A DNA stretch of 5,610 bases from assembly GCA_947458415.1 (NCBI GenBank), contig CANGZG010000150.1, forward strand, positions 1 through 5,610. Reading direction: 5' to 3'. A program made the position numbers and the translations under genes. Source of the stretch: Comamonadaceae bacterium (GTDB lineage Bacteria > Pseudomonadota > Gammaproteobacteria > Burkholderiales > Burkholderiaceae_C). Within the stretch, counting starts at the first letter, position 1. Each line of letters begins with the position of its first letter. This document shows positions 1-5,610 of this stretch, piece by piece. Under the pieces are notes generated by a model. The model did not search any database. It worked only from the letters and a program-made list of their open reading frames with translations, and had not been told where the DNA came from.

Positions 1-455
1 AAAAACAGGTCATAACCGACATAGCTCTGGTGTCCGATATCGATGTTGCCAAACAGCGCATAAGGCTCTGACACATAAAAAGGATTGGCGCCCCAAATCA
101 ATTTGGTGATGTCTTCCAGCATCAAAAACATGGCGTAAGTCACCAACACCAACAACACCTCATCGCGGCCATAGTAAAAGCGCAACAAGCCGCGCTCGGT
201 CAATGGCGCCACCAACAAAGCCACGGCCAAGGCGGCGAGCAACATGGCGGGCAACGACCACATGGGTGGCAGACCCGCGCCATTGGCCCAGGCCACCGCG
301 GTGGCACACGCGTAAGCACCCAGCGCATAAAAACTGCCATGCGCGATGTTGAGGATTTTGAGCACACCAAACACCAGCGTCAGCCCCAGCGCCACGATGA
401 ACAGCCACGAGGCGTAGCTGATGCCGTCGACCAAAATGGTCAGTGCAAGTTGCAT
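1..455 (-). CDS. LivH-type ABC transporter inner-membrane permease, N-terminal part (runs off window)
   Basis: Reading the minus strand from ATG at 455 gives 151 complete codons with no stop before the window edge; family members are usually about 290-310 residues, so roughly half is present. The product is a hydrophobic inner-membrane permease of the branched-chain amino acid/urea (HAAT) ABC importer class. Visible segments: membrane helices at about residues 10-30, 40-58, 65-85 and 99-117. The family hallmark GVLKILNIAHGSFYALGAY is at 30-48, and a cytoplasmic TERGLLR-like stretch is near 86-92. It starts 18 bp after the stop of the solute-binding protein gene, so the two are almost certainly co-transcribed. 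The second permease (LivM-type) and ATPases would be expected further left. No strong ribosome-binding site precedes the ATG; translational coupling is an inference. The substrate cannot be assigned. Confidence 0.92.
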   Translation of the reverse strand, partial: MQLALTILVDGISYASWLFIVALGLTLVFGVLKILNIAHGSFYALGAYACATAVAWANGAGLPPMWSLPAMLLAALAVALLVAPLTERGLLRFYYGRDEVLLVLVTYAMFLMLEDITKLIWGANPFYVSEPYALFGNIDIGHQSYVGYDLF

Positions 456-473
456 GGTGTGCTTAACTGACGT

Positions 474-1811
474 TTATTTTTTCGCTGGCTTGGCATTGGC
501 AGCAGGGGCATCGCATTTGGCCCCGGCAAAGCCCGATTTCAACCAGTCTTCGGATTTCACATTCAACGGCGGGTTGACACACGTGGCGTTGAACCGCTGA
601 ATGTCTTCGAGCATCACCATTTTTTTCTCTTCGCTCCATTTGGTGCGGCCAATCGCGGTGTCTTGGATGGCTTGCTGGCCATTTGACAAGGCCATGCGGA
701 TGGTGCCTGCGGGTGACACCCATTCACTGCCACGCAAGGAAGCAGCCAATATTTCGGTCGACGGCTTCTTGCCCTTGTTGGCGGCCATGGCTTTTTCGGC
801 AGCCAATTTCAAACCCATCAGCGCCTGCGCCATGCGGTAAGGGGCTTGCACCGGGTACACGTTGTAGGCCTTGCTGTAGAGCTCCCACCACCAGGTGTTG
901 AGTGGCGATGGTGGCGCCATCAAACCATAAGCACCGCGCGCGCCAATGATGGTGCCGTCGGGCATTTTGTTGCCCAAACCCGGTAGCACGTGGTCCGCCG
1001 CGGTCAACACCACCTGTGATTTTTTGAACATGCCGCGCGGCGCCGATTGCAAAATGAACGCTTGCAAATCACCGCCCCACAAACTCGAGTGGATCAGGTC
1101 AGCCGGTTGTGACATCAAGGCTGAAATTTCGGTGCCGTACTGTCCCGCGCCAAATTTGGGCAACTGGTCCACCACGGGTTTGGCCTGGGGATACAGGTTG
1201 GCCATGGACAGCATGAAATCTTTGCGCGAGTCTTGGCCCCATGCGTAATCTTGGTTGATCATGCTGTAGCTGTTGACGGGGATCTTGCGCGCTTGCAGGT
1301 AACGCGCCATGGCCACGTTGTCCATGGTGGCGTGGGCGGCGGTGCGAAACACATAGCGAAACGTGTTGTCTTCAAAAATGCGGGGCGTGCCGCAGTCATA
1401 CAAAATCAAAAACTTCTTGAGCTCTTCAGCCACGGGCGCCACCGCCAAACAGTCGCCTGAGCCGACATAACCGACGACGACATCCACTTTTTCACGCTCG
1501 TACAAGTTGCGCAATTCTTGCACCTGTTTGGTGGCGCCGCCCGCTTCGTCAATGTAAATGGCTTCTATTTGCAAACCGCCAATGCCTGGCTTGTTGTAAG
1601 GCGCGGGCGCTTGTCCTTTGTTGAATGCGTCTACCAAGACTTTGGCGCCATTGACCGCGGGGATGCCAAAGCTTTCCGCGGCCTGTCCCGAGAGGAAACT
1701 GACGATGCCGATTTTGAACGTTTCCTGTGCCATGGCAGAACCCGCCCACATGACACACAAGGCGCCACACCACCAGCGGCTGATTGCAATACAACGAGAA
1801 AAGAAAATCAT
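474..1811 (-). CDS. Periplasmic ABC-transporter solute-binding protein (branched-chain amino acid-type, Peripla_BP_6-like)
   Basis: This 445-residue protein should capture a small solute in the periplasm and deliver it to the LivH-type permease encoded next. I chose ATG 1811 rather than the upstream ATG at 1850 because a GGAG ribosome-binding site lies 7 nt before it and because it begins a standard signal peptide. That peptide has Arg at 6 and 12, a hydrophobic core at about 13-25, and SAMA before a predicted cut at 28/29. The mature protein opens with TFKIGIVSFLSGQAAESFG (31-49), the typical first strand and loop of type I periplasmic binding proteins. VDVVVGYVGSGD (109-120) and FRYVFRTAAH (151-160) also fit the fold. 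The C-terminus ends in an Ala/Lys-rich tail (about 434-445) and carries Cys411 and Cys433, which might form a disulfide. Substrate unknown: amino acid, urea/amide or aromatic acid are all possible within this family. Confidence 0.9.
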   Translation of the reverse strand: MIFFSRCIAISRWWCGALCVMWAGSAMAQETFKIGIVSFLSGQAAESFGIPAVNGAKVLVDAFNKGQAPAPYNKPGIGGLQIEAIYIDEAGGATKQVQELRNLYEREKVDVVVGYVGSGDCLAVAPVAEELKKFLILYDCGTPRIFEDNTFRYVFRTAAHATMDNVAMARYLQARKIPVNSYSMINQDYAWGQDSRKDFMLSMANLYPQAKPVVDQLPKFGAGQYGTEISALMSQPADLIHSSLWGGDLQAFILQSAPRGMFKKSQVVLTAADHVLPGLGNKMPDGTIIGARGAYGLMAPPSPLNTWWWELYSKAYNVYPVQAPYRMAQALMGLKLAAEKAMAANKGKKPSTEILAASLRGSEWVSPAGTIRMALSNGQQAIQDTAIGRTKWSEEKKMVMLEDIQRFNATCVNPPLNVKSEDWLKSGFAGAKCDAPAANAKPAKK

Positions 1812-1818
1812 GGCAAAT

Positions 1819-1822
1819 CTCC
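1819..1822 (-). promoter_or_regulatory. Shine-Dalgarno site of the solute-binding protein gene
   Basis: The minus strand reads GGAG with exactly 7 nt to the ATG at 1811. This is the strongest ribosome-binding site seen in the window, and it decides the start in favour of the shorter 445-residue protein with a clean signal peptide. Confidence 0.75.
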
Positions 1823-1851
1823 GAAGAAAGGCGGCACAGGTTGACTGCACC

Positions 1852-1864
1852 CTTGAGGCTCAAG
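1852..1864. repeat. Short interrupted palindrome upstream of the ABC transporter genes
   Basis: The top strand reads CTTGAG-G-CTCAAG, two 6-bp arms around one base. It sits in the 87-bp gap between parB and the solute-binding protein gene, about 40 bp before the latter's start. It could be an operator half-site pair, part of a small RNA hairpin (5-bp stem, 3-nt loop), or chance. There is no poly-T run after it, so it is not a terminator on the minus strand. Confidence 0.35.
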
Positions 1865-1874
1865 CATAGCGGTT

Positions 1875-1893
1875 AAAAAAGCCATTGTTTGGC
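1875..1893 (-). terminator. Weak intrinsic-terminator-like hairpin after parB
   Basis: On the minus strand, starting 5 bp after the parB stop codon, GCCA-AACAA-TGGC is followed directly by six T residues. The layout and position match a rho-independent terminator closing the mnmG-parB gene run. The stem is only 4 bp, weaker than usual, so termination may be partial or the match coincidental. Confidence 0.4.
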
Positions 1894-1898
1894 GCGGT

Positions 1899-2801
1899 CT
1901 ATTTGCTTTGCAACTTGTCGATCAAGCCGTTGAGGGATTCGATGGAGCCGAAAGCAATCGCCAATTCGCCGGACTGGTCCACTTTGCCATGCCGCTTGGT
2001 TTGTTTTTTGATGCGAATTTCCACCTGCGCGGTCAACCAATCTGAGAGCTCTTCTTCCAGGCGTTTGATGTCGCGTGATTTGTCTTTGACAGGTTTTTGG
2101 GTCACCAAAGAAAAGTCTGCGCCGATTTTTTTCACCAAGCTTTCGGCTTCGCGCACCGACATTTTTTTGGCGCTGATTTGGTTGGCCGCGGTGATTTGCG
2201 CCGCGCGGTCAAGCGACAACAGCGCGCGCGCGTGGCCCATTTCCAAATCGCCCGCCACCAGCATGGTTTGCACCGGCTCAGCCAAATTCAACAAGCGCAG
2301 CAAATTGGTCGCCGCGCTGCGTGAGCGGCCCACGGCTTGCGCCGCTTGTTCGTGGGTGAGACCGAATTCTTTGATCAAGCGCTGCAAACCGATGGCCTCT
2401 TCCAGCGGGTTGAGGTCTTCGCGTTGCATGTTTTCGATCAACGCCATGGCCGCTGCATTTTGGTCGCTGACGTCTCGAACCAACACCGGCACCTCGGTCA
2501 ACCCCGCCAATTTGGCTGCACGAAAACGGCGTTCGCCCGCGATGATTTCATAGCCACCGTTGGCTGTTTGTCTGACCAATATCGGTTGCATCACGCCTTG
2601 CGATTTGATGCTCTCCGCCAGCTCGTACAACGCGCCTTCGTCCATGCGTTTGCGCGGCTGGTACTGCCCGGCCACCATCTGTTCCAGCTTCAATGTGGAC
2701 GGCGTGGCGTCAGCAGCGGCATTGAGCACAGCCTCGCCGGCGGTCGGCCCGAGCAAGGCTTCCAAGCCACGGCCCAAGCCTTTGATTTTTTTCGTCACCA
2801 T
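1899..2801 (-). CDS. parB: Chromosome-partitioning protein ParB (Spo0J family)
   Basis: A 300-residue ParB, a CTP-dependent DNA clamp that loads at parS and spreads, giving ParA and SMC something to act on during origin segregation. Domains in order: an N-terminal ParA-stimulating motif KGLGRGLEALLG (7-18); a variable linker; the ParB/Srx nucleotide-binding domain with QPR (48-50), GERRFRA (89-95, the conserved CTP-binding arginine box) and ENMQREDLNPLEEA (123-136); a helix-turn-helix parS reader at about 148-173; and a C-terminal dimerisation region ending ESLNGLIDKLQSK. Length and motifs look complete and functional. It starts 12 bp after the parA stop, preceded by a modest GAGAA ribosome-binding sequence, and ends in TAG. 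Two matching parS sites lie about 2.4-2.6 kb upstream of its start, inside mnmG. Confidence 0.97.
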   Translation of the reverse strand: MVTKKIKGLGRGLEALLGPTAGEAVLNAAADATPSTLKLEQMVAGQYQPRKRMDEGALYELAESIKSQGVMQPILVRQTANGGYEIIAGERRFRAAKLAGLTEVPVLVRDVSDQNAAAMALIENMQREDLNPLEEAIGLQRLIKEFGLTHEQAAQAVGRSRSAATNLLRLLNLAEPVQTMLVAGDLEMGHARALLSLDRAAQITAANQISAKKMSVREAESLVKKIGADFSLVTQKPVKDKSRDIKRLEEELSDWLTAQVEIRIKKQTKRHGKVDQSGELAIAFGSIESLNGLIDKLQSK

Positions 2802-2813
2802 GTGTGTTCTCGG

Positions 2814-3620
2814 TTATGACTGTGGTTCTTGTTTGAAACGTTGCACCAACTCTTTGGCGAAATCGATGAATGCCTGGCTGCCTTTGGCGGCGGGATCAAA
2901 CACCACGCCCGGCAAGCCATAGCTGGGCGCTTCTGCCAAGCGCACATTGCGTGGAATCAAGGTGTTGAACACCTTGTCGCCGAAATGCGATTTCAATTGG
3001 TCGCTGACCTGTTGTTGCAAGGTGATGCGCGGGTCAAACATGATGCGCAACAAACCAATGATTTTCAAATCCTTGTTCAGATTCGCGTGCACTTGTTTGA
3101 TGGTGTTGACCAAATCGGTCAAGCCTTCGAGGGCAAAGTACTCGCACTGCATCGGCACGATCACCCCATGCGCGGCGCACAAGCCATTGAGGGTCAACAA
3201 TGACAAGGAGGGCGGACAATCAATCAACACGATGTCGTAGTCGTTGACCACTTCGGCAATCGCCTGTTTCAGGCGCATTTCGCGTTTGTCCAGGTTGACC
3301 AGTTCCACTTCCGCACCGGCCAAATCGCGGTTGGCGCCAAGCACGTGGTAGGTGGCCATGCCCGGTTTGGCGGCCGCTTCACCCCAGACACTTTTCACCC
3401 TCGCCTGTGCCAAACTGGACTCACCCAACAACACATCGTAGATGGAATGCTGCAGCTGGCGTTTGTCGACACCCGAGCCCATGGTGGCGTTGCCTTGGGG
3501 GTCCAAATCAATCATCAGCACCCGTTGTCCAATGGCCGCCAACGCCGCCGCGAGATTGATGGTGGTGGTGGTTTTGCCCACACCGCCTTTTTGATTTGCA
3601 ATACAAAAGATATAAGCCAT
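2814..3620 (-). CDS. parA: Chromosome-partitioning ATPase ParA (Soj family)
   Basis: A 268-residue cytoplasmic ATPase that binds the nucleoid non-specifically as an ATP dimer and is released by ParB, driving separation of newly copied origins. The deviant Walker A box KGGVGKTT is at 11-18, including the signature first lysine; the A' region DLDPQGN is at 38-44; and Walker B IVLIDCPPS is at 130-138. Further conserved stretches are the MFDPR region (194-198) and IPRNVRLAEAPSYG (222-235). The length equals that of chromosomal Soj proteins and lacks the N-terminal helix-turn-helix of large plasmid ParAs, supporting a chromosomal partition role. It begins 6 bp after the lysE stop with no clear ribosome-binding site, so translational coupling to the upstream gene is plausible. 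It ends in TAA, showing that TAA is used as an ordinary stop here. Confidence 0.97.
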   Translation of the reverse strand: MAYIFCIANQKGGVGKTTTTINLAAALAAIGQRVLMIDLDPQGNATMGSGVDKRQLQHSIYDVLLGESSLAQARVKSVWGEAAAKPGMATYHVLGANRDLAGAEVELVNLDKREMRLKQAIAEVVNDYDIVLIDCPPSLSLLTLNGLCAAHGVIVPMQCEYFALEGLTDLVNTIKQVHANLNKDLKIIGLLRIMFDPRITLQQQVSDQLKSHFGDKVFNTLIPRNVRLAEAPSYGLPGVVFDPAAKGSQAFIDFAKELVQRFKQEPQS

Positions 3621-3626
3621 GGTGTG

Positions 3627-4241
3627 TTATTTCTGTAAAACCAAACGCAAACCGAAGCCCAACAACACCGCCCCAGCCAGTTTTTGCAACCACTGCCCCA
3701 CGCGCGGGTGGCGAGGCATCCAACCGGCCAGGCGAAATGCCAACACGGTCAAGCCTGCACCGTAAGCCAATGTCAGCAGCGCCACGGTCAACGCCATGGT
3801 GCTGAATGTCAACCAACCCGGGTGTTGCTGCGGGTCAATGAACAACGGGAAAAATGCCATGTAAAACACGATCGCCTTGGGGTTGAGCAAGGTGATGAAA
3901 AACGTTTGGCGAAAAAACCGGCCAGACGACATGTCCATGATGGGCGCGTCCTCGGGTTTGGCTCGGATCATCTGAATGCCCAAATAAGCCAAATACACCG
4001 CCCCTGCCCATTGCAACAACTCAAACCACATGGGCGAGGCTTGCAAAACCGCCGCCAACCCCGCGACGGCCGCCCACATCAACACCTGATCGCCAGCAAT
4101 CACGCCCAAGGTCGCCATCAAACCCGCCTTTTGGCCACCTTGCGCGGTCGCGGTCAGCAGCGCCAAATTGCCGGGGCCGGGTATCGCGAGGAAAATGATG
4201 ACAGCACCAGCGAATGCCGGGTAATCTGAGATGCCAAGCAT
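3627..4241 (-). CDS. LysE/RhtB-family amino acid exporter
   Basis: A 204-residue inner-membrane protein of the LysE translocator family, which exports amino acids or related metabolites; the actual substrate is not readable from sequence. About six hydrophobic segments are visible, near residues 8-22, 41-64, 74-92, 113-135, 145-168 and 185-202. Family signatures are IPGPGNLALL (20-29) with a glycine-rich turn QGGQKAG (34-40) and LLNPKAIVFYMAFF (118-131). The start ATG gives a first helix of the expected position, but no good ribosome-binding site precedes it. It lies 33 bp after rsmG and 6 bp before parA, so it is transcribed within the mnmG-parB run. From memory, a LysE gene between rsmG and parA occurs in Comamonadaceae; its link to partitioning, if any, is unknown. 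Confidence 0.93.
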   Translation of the reverse strand: MLGISDYPAFAGAVIIFLAIPGPGNLALLTATAQGGQKAGLMATLGVIAGDQVLMWAAVAGLAAVLQASPMWFELLQWAGAVYLAYLGIQMIRAKPEDAPIMDMSSGRFFRQTFFITLLNPKAIVFYMAFFPLFIDPQQHPGWLTFSTMALTVALLTLAYGAGLTVLAFRLAGWMPRHPRVGQWLQKLAGAVLLGFGLRLVLQK

Positions 4242-4274
4242 GTTGAAGTCAAGGGTTTGTTGAAACAGTGGGGG

Positions 4275-4919
4275 TCAGAGTGTAACTGGCTTCATCCAGA
4301 CCAAGCATCGCTGCGCGTCCAAGCCCGGCACATTGACGACTTGGGTGTGTTCCAGCGACACGGTCGGTGGTAACCGGTCTATTTCGGCTTGCGGGAATTT
4401 GCCTTTCATGGCCAGCCAACGGCCACCGGGTTTGAGCGCCTTGGCAGACCCATGGGTGAAGTCGGCCAATTCAGCAAACGCGCGGCAAGTGATCAAATCA
4501 AAGGGCTGTGTGACGGTCTCAACCCGACCATGGACCGAGACGAGATGGTTCAATTTCAAGCTGAGGGCCACGGTTTGGATGAACGCGGCTTTTTTGGCCA
4601 CCGCGTCAATCGCTGTGACTCGCCACTGCGGACAGGCAATCGCAAACACCACAGACGGCAAGCCACCCCCGCTGCCCACGTCCAACAGGTCGATCTTGTT
4701 CGGATACGCTTTCAACACCTCGGGGATGACTGCCAAGCAGTCCATCACATGCTGGGTCAACATCTGTTCGGGCTCACGCACCGATGTCAGGTTGTACACC
4801 TTGTTCCACTTCAAAAGCAGCGCCAAAAAGGCCAACAGCTGCGTCTGCTGGTCATCGCTCAGCGGCAGCGCCAAGTGGGCCAAGCCCTGTTGCAACGCCT
4901 GCGCCAAAGACGAGGTCAA
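4275..4919 (-). CDS. rsmG: 16S rRNA (guanine-527-N7)-methyltransferase RsmG (GidB)
   Basis: This enzyme uses S-adenosylmethionine to methylate N7 of G527 in 16S rRNA; loss in other bacteria gives low-level streptomycin resistance. From the TTG at 4919 the protein is 214 residues, close to the 207 of E. coli. Visible motifs: KWNKVYNLTSVR (37-48), the SAM-binding loop LLDVGSGGGLPSV (78-90), an acidic motif AID (103-105), CRAFAEL (145-151) and KPGGRWLAMKGK (163-174). The TTG is preferred over the ATG at 4949 because GAGG lies 7 nt before it, it overlaps the mnmG stop as TTGA, and the ATG would add ten non-family residues (224 total) with a poorly spaced ribosome-binding site. The loop has Ser89 where Gly is more usual; this is probably tolerated. 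Confidence 0.94.
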   Translation of the reverse strand: MTSSLAQALQQGLAHLALPLSDDQQTQLLAFLALLLKWNKVYNLTSVREPEQMLTQHVMDCLAVIPEVLKAYPNKIDLLDVGSGGGLPSVVFAIACPQWRVTAIDAVAKKAAFIQTVALSLKLNHLVSVHGRVETVTQPFDLITCRAFAELADFTHGSAKALKPGGRWLAMKGKFPQAEIDRLPPTVSLEHTQVVNVPGLDAQRCLVWMKPVTL

Positions 4920-5610
4920 GCAGCCGCCTCGTTCCGATCGGCAGCCCATCCGCCCTGTCGTGCCCGGCGCAAATGCACCAACAGCAAAGAAATGGCTGCC
5001 GGCGTCACACCGGAAATGCGAGAAGCTTGGCCCAAGGTGTGGGGCCGGTGCTTGTCCAGCTTTTGGCGCACCTCCATGCTGAGTGCAGGTATGGCCAAAT
5101 AGTCCAAGCCCTCGGGCAACGGCAGGTTTTCGTAATGCGCCGCGCGACTCACCTCTTCCTGTTGGCGATGGATGTACCCCGCGTATTTGGCGGCAATTTC
5201 CAATTGCTCGACAACGGTTTCACGTGAAACATCGTCCAAGGCATTGAGGTCCGGACTGGCAAACCGCCCTGCCTCTAGCCCCACCAACATGTCATAGCCC
5301 ACATTGGGCCGGCGCAGCAAATCTGCCAAATTGTGTTCATGCGTGATCGGCTTGCCCAGCACCCGGACCGCCTCCGCTTCAGAAAGGTTTTTGGGGTTGA
5401 CCCAAGTGCTGGCCAGTCGCTGTGTTTCACGTGAAACCAAATCACGTTTTCGGCAGAAGGCATCCCATTGCCCATCGCCAACCAAGCCCAGCTCTCGCCC
5501 TTTTTCTGTCAGCCTGGCATCTGCGTTGTCCTCCCGCAATTGCAGCCGGAATTCTGCGCGGCTGGTGAACATGCGTTAGGGCTCCAACACGCCTTGGGAT
5601 ATCAAGTCAT
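4916..5610 (-). CDS. mnmG: tRNA uridine 5-carboxymethylaminomethyl modification enzyme MnmG (GidA), C-terminal part, frame broken by TAA
   Basis: MnmG, with MnmE, installs the carboxymethylaminomethyl group on wobble uridine 34 of certain tRNAs using FAD. Only the C-terminal third is in the window (E. coli MnmG has 629 residues). From the Met at 5572 there are 218 codons: MFTSRAEFRLQLREDNAD at the start, LLRRP in the middle, and the C-terminal GASRISGVTP-type box (here LGQASRISGVTPAAISLLL) beginning at residue 180, the region used for MnmE and tRNA contact. The N-terminal FAD domain would lie to the right. Upstream of the Met the same frame encodes DLISQGVLEP, then TAA (5576-5578), then Arg-Met, where the family reads EPYRMF. 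The frame is otherwise intact, so the gene is either recently inactivated or affected by a base error. It ends in TGA, overlapping rsmG. Confidence 0.9.
4927..4930 (-). promoter_or_regulatory. Shine-Dalgarno site supporting a TTG start for rsmG
   Basis: The minus strand reads GAGG with a 7-nt spacer to TTG at 4919. The site lies inside the last codons of mnmG. Together with the TTGA stop/start overlap it indicates translational coupling of rsmG to mnmG. Confidence 0.6.
5216..5231. promoter_or_regulatory. parS: parS site (ParB-binding palindrome), promoter-distal copy within mnmG
   Basis: The top strand reads GGTTTCACGTGAAACA, matching 15 of 16 bases of the chromosomal parS consensus TGTTTCACGTGAAACA, including the full inner 14-bp palindrome. 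It is the loading site expected for the ParB encoded at 1899-2801. It lies in the mnmG coding frame, encoding Val-Ser-Arg-Glu-Thr. Confidence 0.93.
5423..5438. promoter_or_regulatory. parS: parS site (ParB-binding palindrome), second copy within mnmG
   Basis: The top strand reads TGTTTCACGTGAAACC, again 15 of 16 to the parS consensus with a perfect 14-bp core. It is 207 bp (69 codons) from the other copy, in the same reading frame, and also encodes Val-Ser-Arg-Glu-Thr in mnmG. Confidence 0.93.
5576..5578 (-). other. In-frame TAA stop in mnmG at the conserved Tyr of EPYRMF
   Basis: The minus-strand codons read GAG CCC TAA CGC ATG TTC. The MnmG family has Glu-Pro-Tyr-Arg-Met-Phe here, so a single change of the third base of TAC or TAT gives the stop. 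Frame is preserved on both sides, excluding a frameshift. It lies 33 bp from the window edge. If real, the enzyme would lose its C-terminal third; the ATG two codons later could allow re-initiation of a 218-residue fragment. Confidence 0.8.

Noticed and set aside
1347..1369. Direct repeat GCGAAAC and flanking AACAC/GTGTT arms
   Set aside because: It lies within the well-conserved coding frame of the solute-binding protein, the arms are only 5 bp, and codon choice explains it.
1812..1850. Upstream ATG at 1850 as start of the solute-binding protein
   Set aside because: It would add 13 residues before a complete signal peptide, while ATG 1811 has a well-spaced GGAG; the extension is probably non-coding leader.
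1885..2553. 222-codon open frame on the plus strand opposite parB
   Set aside because: It is antisense to a clearly real parB and has low-complexity Ser/Arg/Ala composition with no recognisable domain. It is explained by codon bias of the other strand.
4252..4267. Possible third parS site in the rsmG-lysE gap (TTGAAACA half-site)
   Set aside because: One half matches parS at 7 of 8 bases but the other matches only about 2 of 8, so the palindrome ParB needs is absent.
4333..5102. Two long overlapping plus-strand frames (249 and 237 codons) opposite rsmG and mnmG
   Set aside because: Both cross the junction of two genuine minus-strand genes, look like no known family and have no ribosome-binding site; they are shadows.
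1..5610. Replication origin, expected near mnmG/parAB
   Set aside because: No TTATCCACA-type DnaA boxes, AT-rich unwinding region or dnaA/dnaN genes are seen; any origin must be outside the window.

Overview
The window looks like bacterial chromosome from the Betaproteobacteria, most likely Burkholderiales of the Comamonadaceae type. The basis is the protein signatures and the gene order mnmG-rsmG-lysE-parA-parB; base composition looks moderately GC-rich by eye. All six recognisable genes lie on the minus strand, so the natural reading direction is from high to low coordinates. Long plus-strand reading frames are antisense shadows.

Right end (about 4275-5610): the C-terminal third of mnmG, a tRNA wobble-uridine modification enzyme, followed with a stop/start overlap by rsmG, the 16S rRNA G527 methyltransferase. 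The rsmG start that fits best is a TTG. The mnmG frame carries two near-perfect copies of the chromosomal ParB-binding site parS, both encoding Val-Ser-Arg-Glu-Thr and lying exactly 69 codons apart. Near the window edge the mnmG frame is broken by an in-frame TAA, exactly where the family has a conserved tyrosine. This is either a real nonsense mutation or an error near a sequence end.

Middle (1899-4241): a LysE/RhtB-family exporter, then parA (soj) and parB (spo0J), tightly packed with gaps of 33, 6 and 12 bp. ParA, ParB and the two parS sites form a complete chromosome-partition (parABS) system within about 3.5 kb, typical of an origin-proximal region. No DnaA-box cluster or oriC is visible in the window.

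Left end (1-1811): after an 87-bp gap with a weak terminator-like hairpin and a small palindrome, there is a periplasmic solute-binding protein with a signal peptide. After 18 bp it is followed by the start of a LivH-type membrane permease that runs off the window. These two begin a branched-chain-amino-acid-type (HAAT family) ABC importer whose substrate cannot be read from the sequence.

No mobile element, CRISPR array, tRNA or rRNA was found. Most of the window is conserved housekeeping. The parts worth a second look are the mnmG stop codon, the paired parS sites written into mnmG codons, and the non-ATG start of rsmG.
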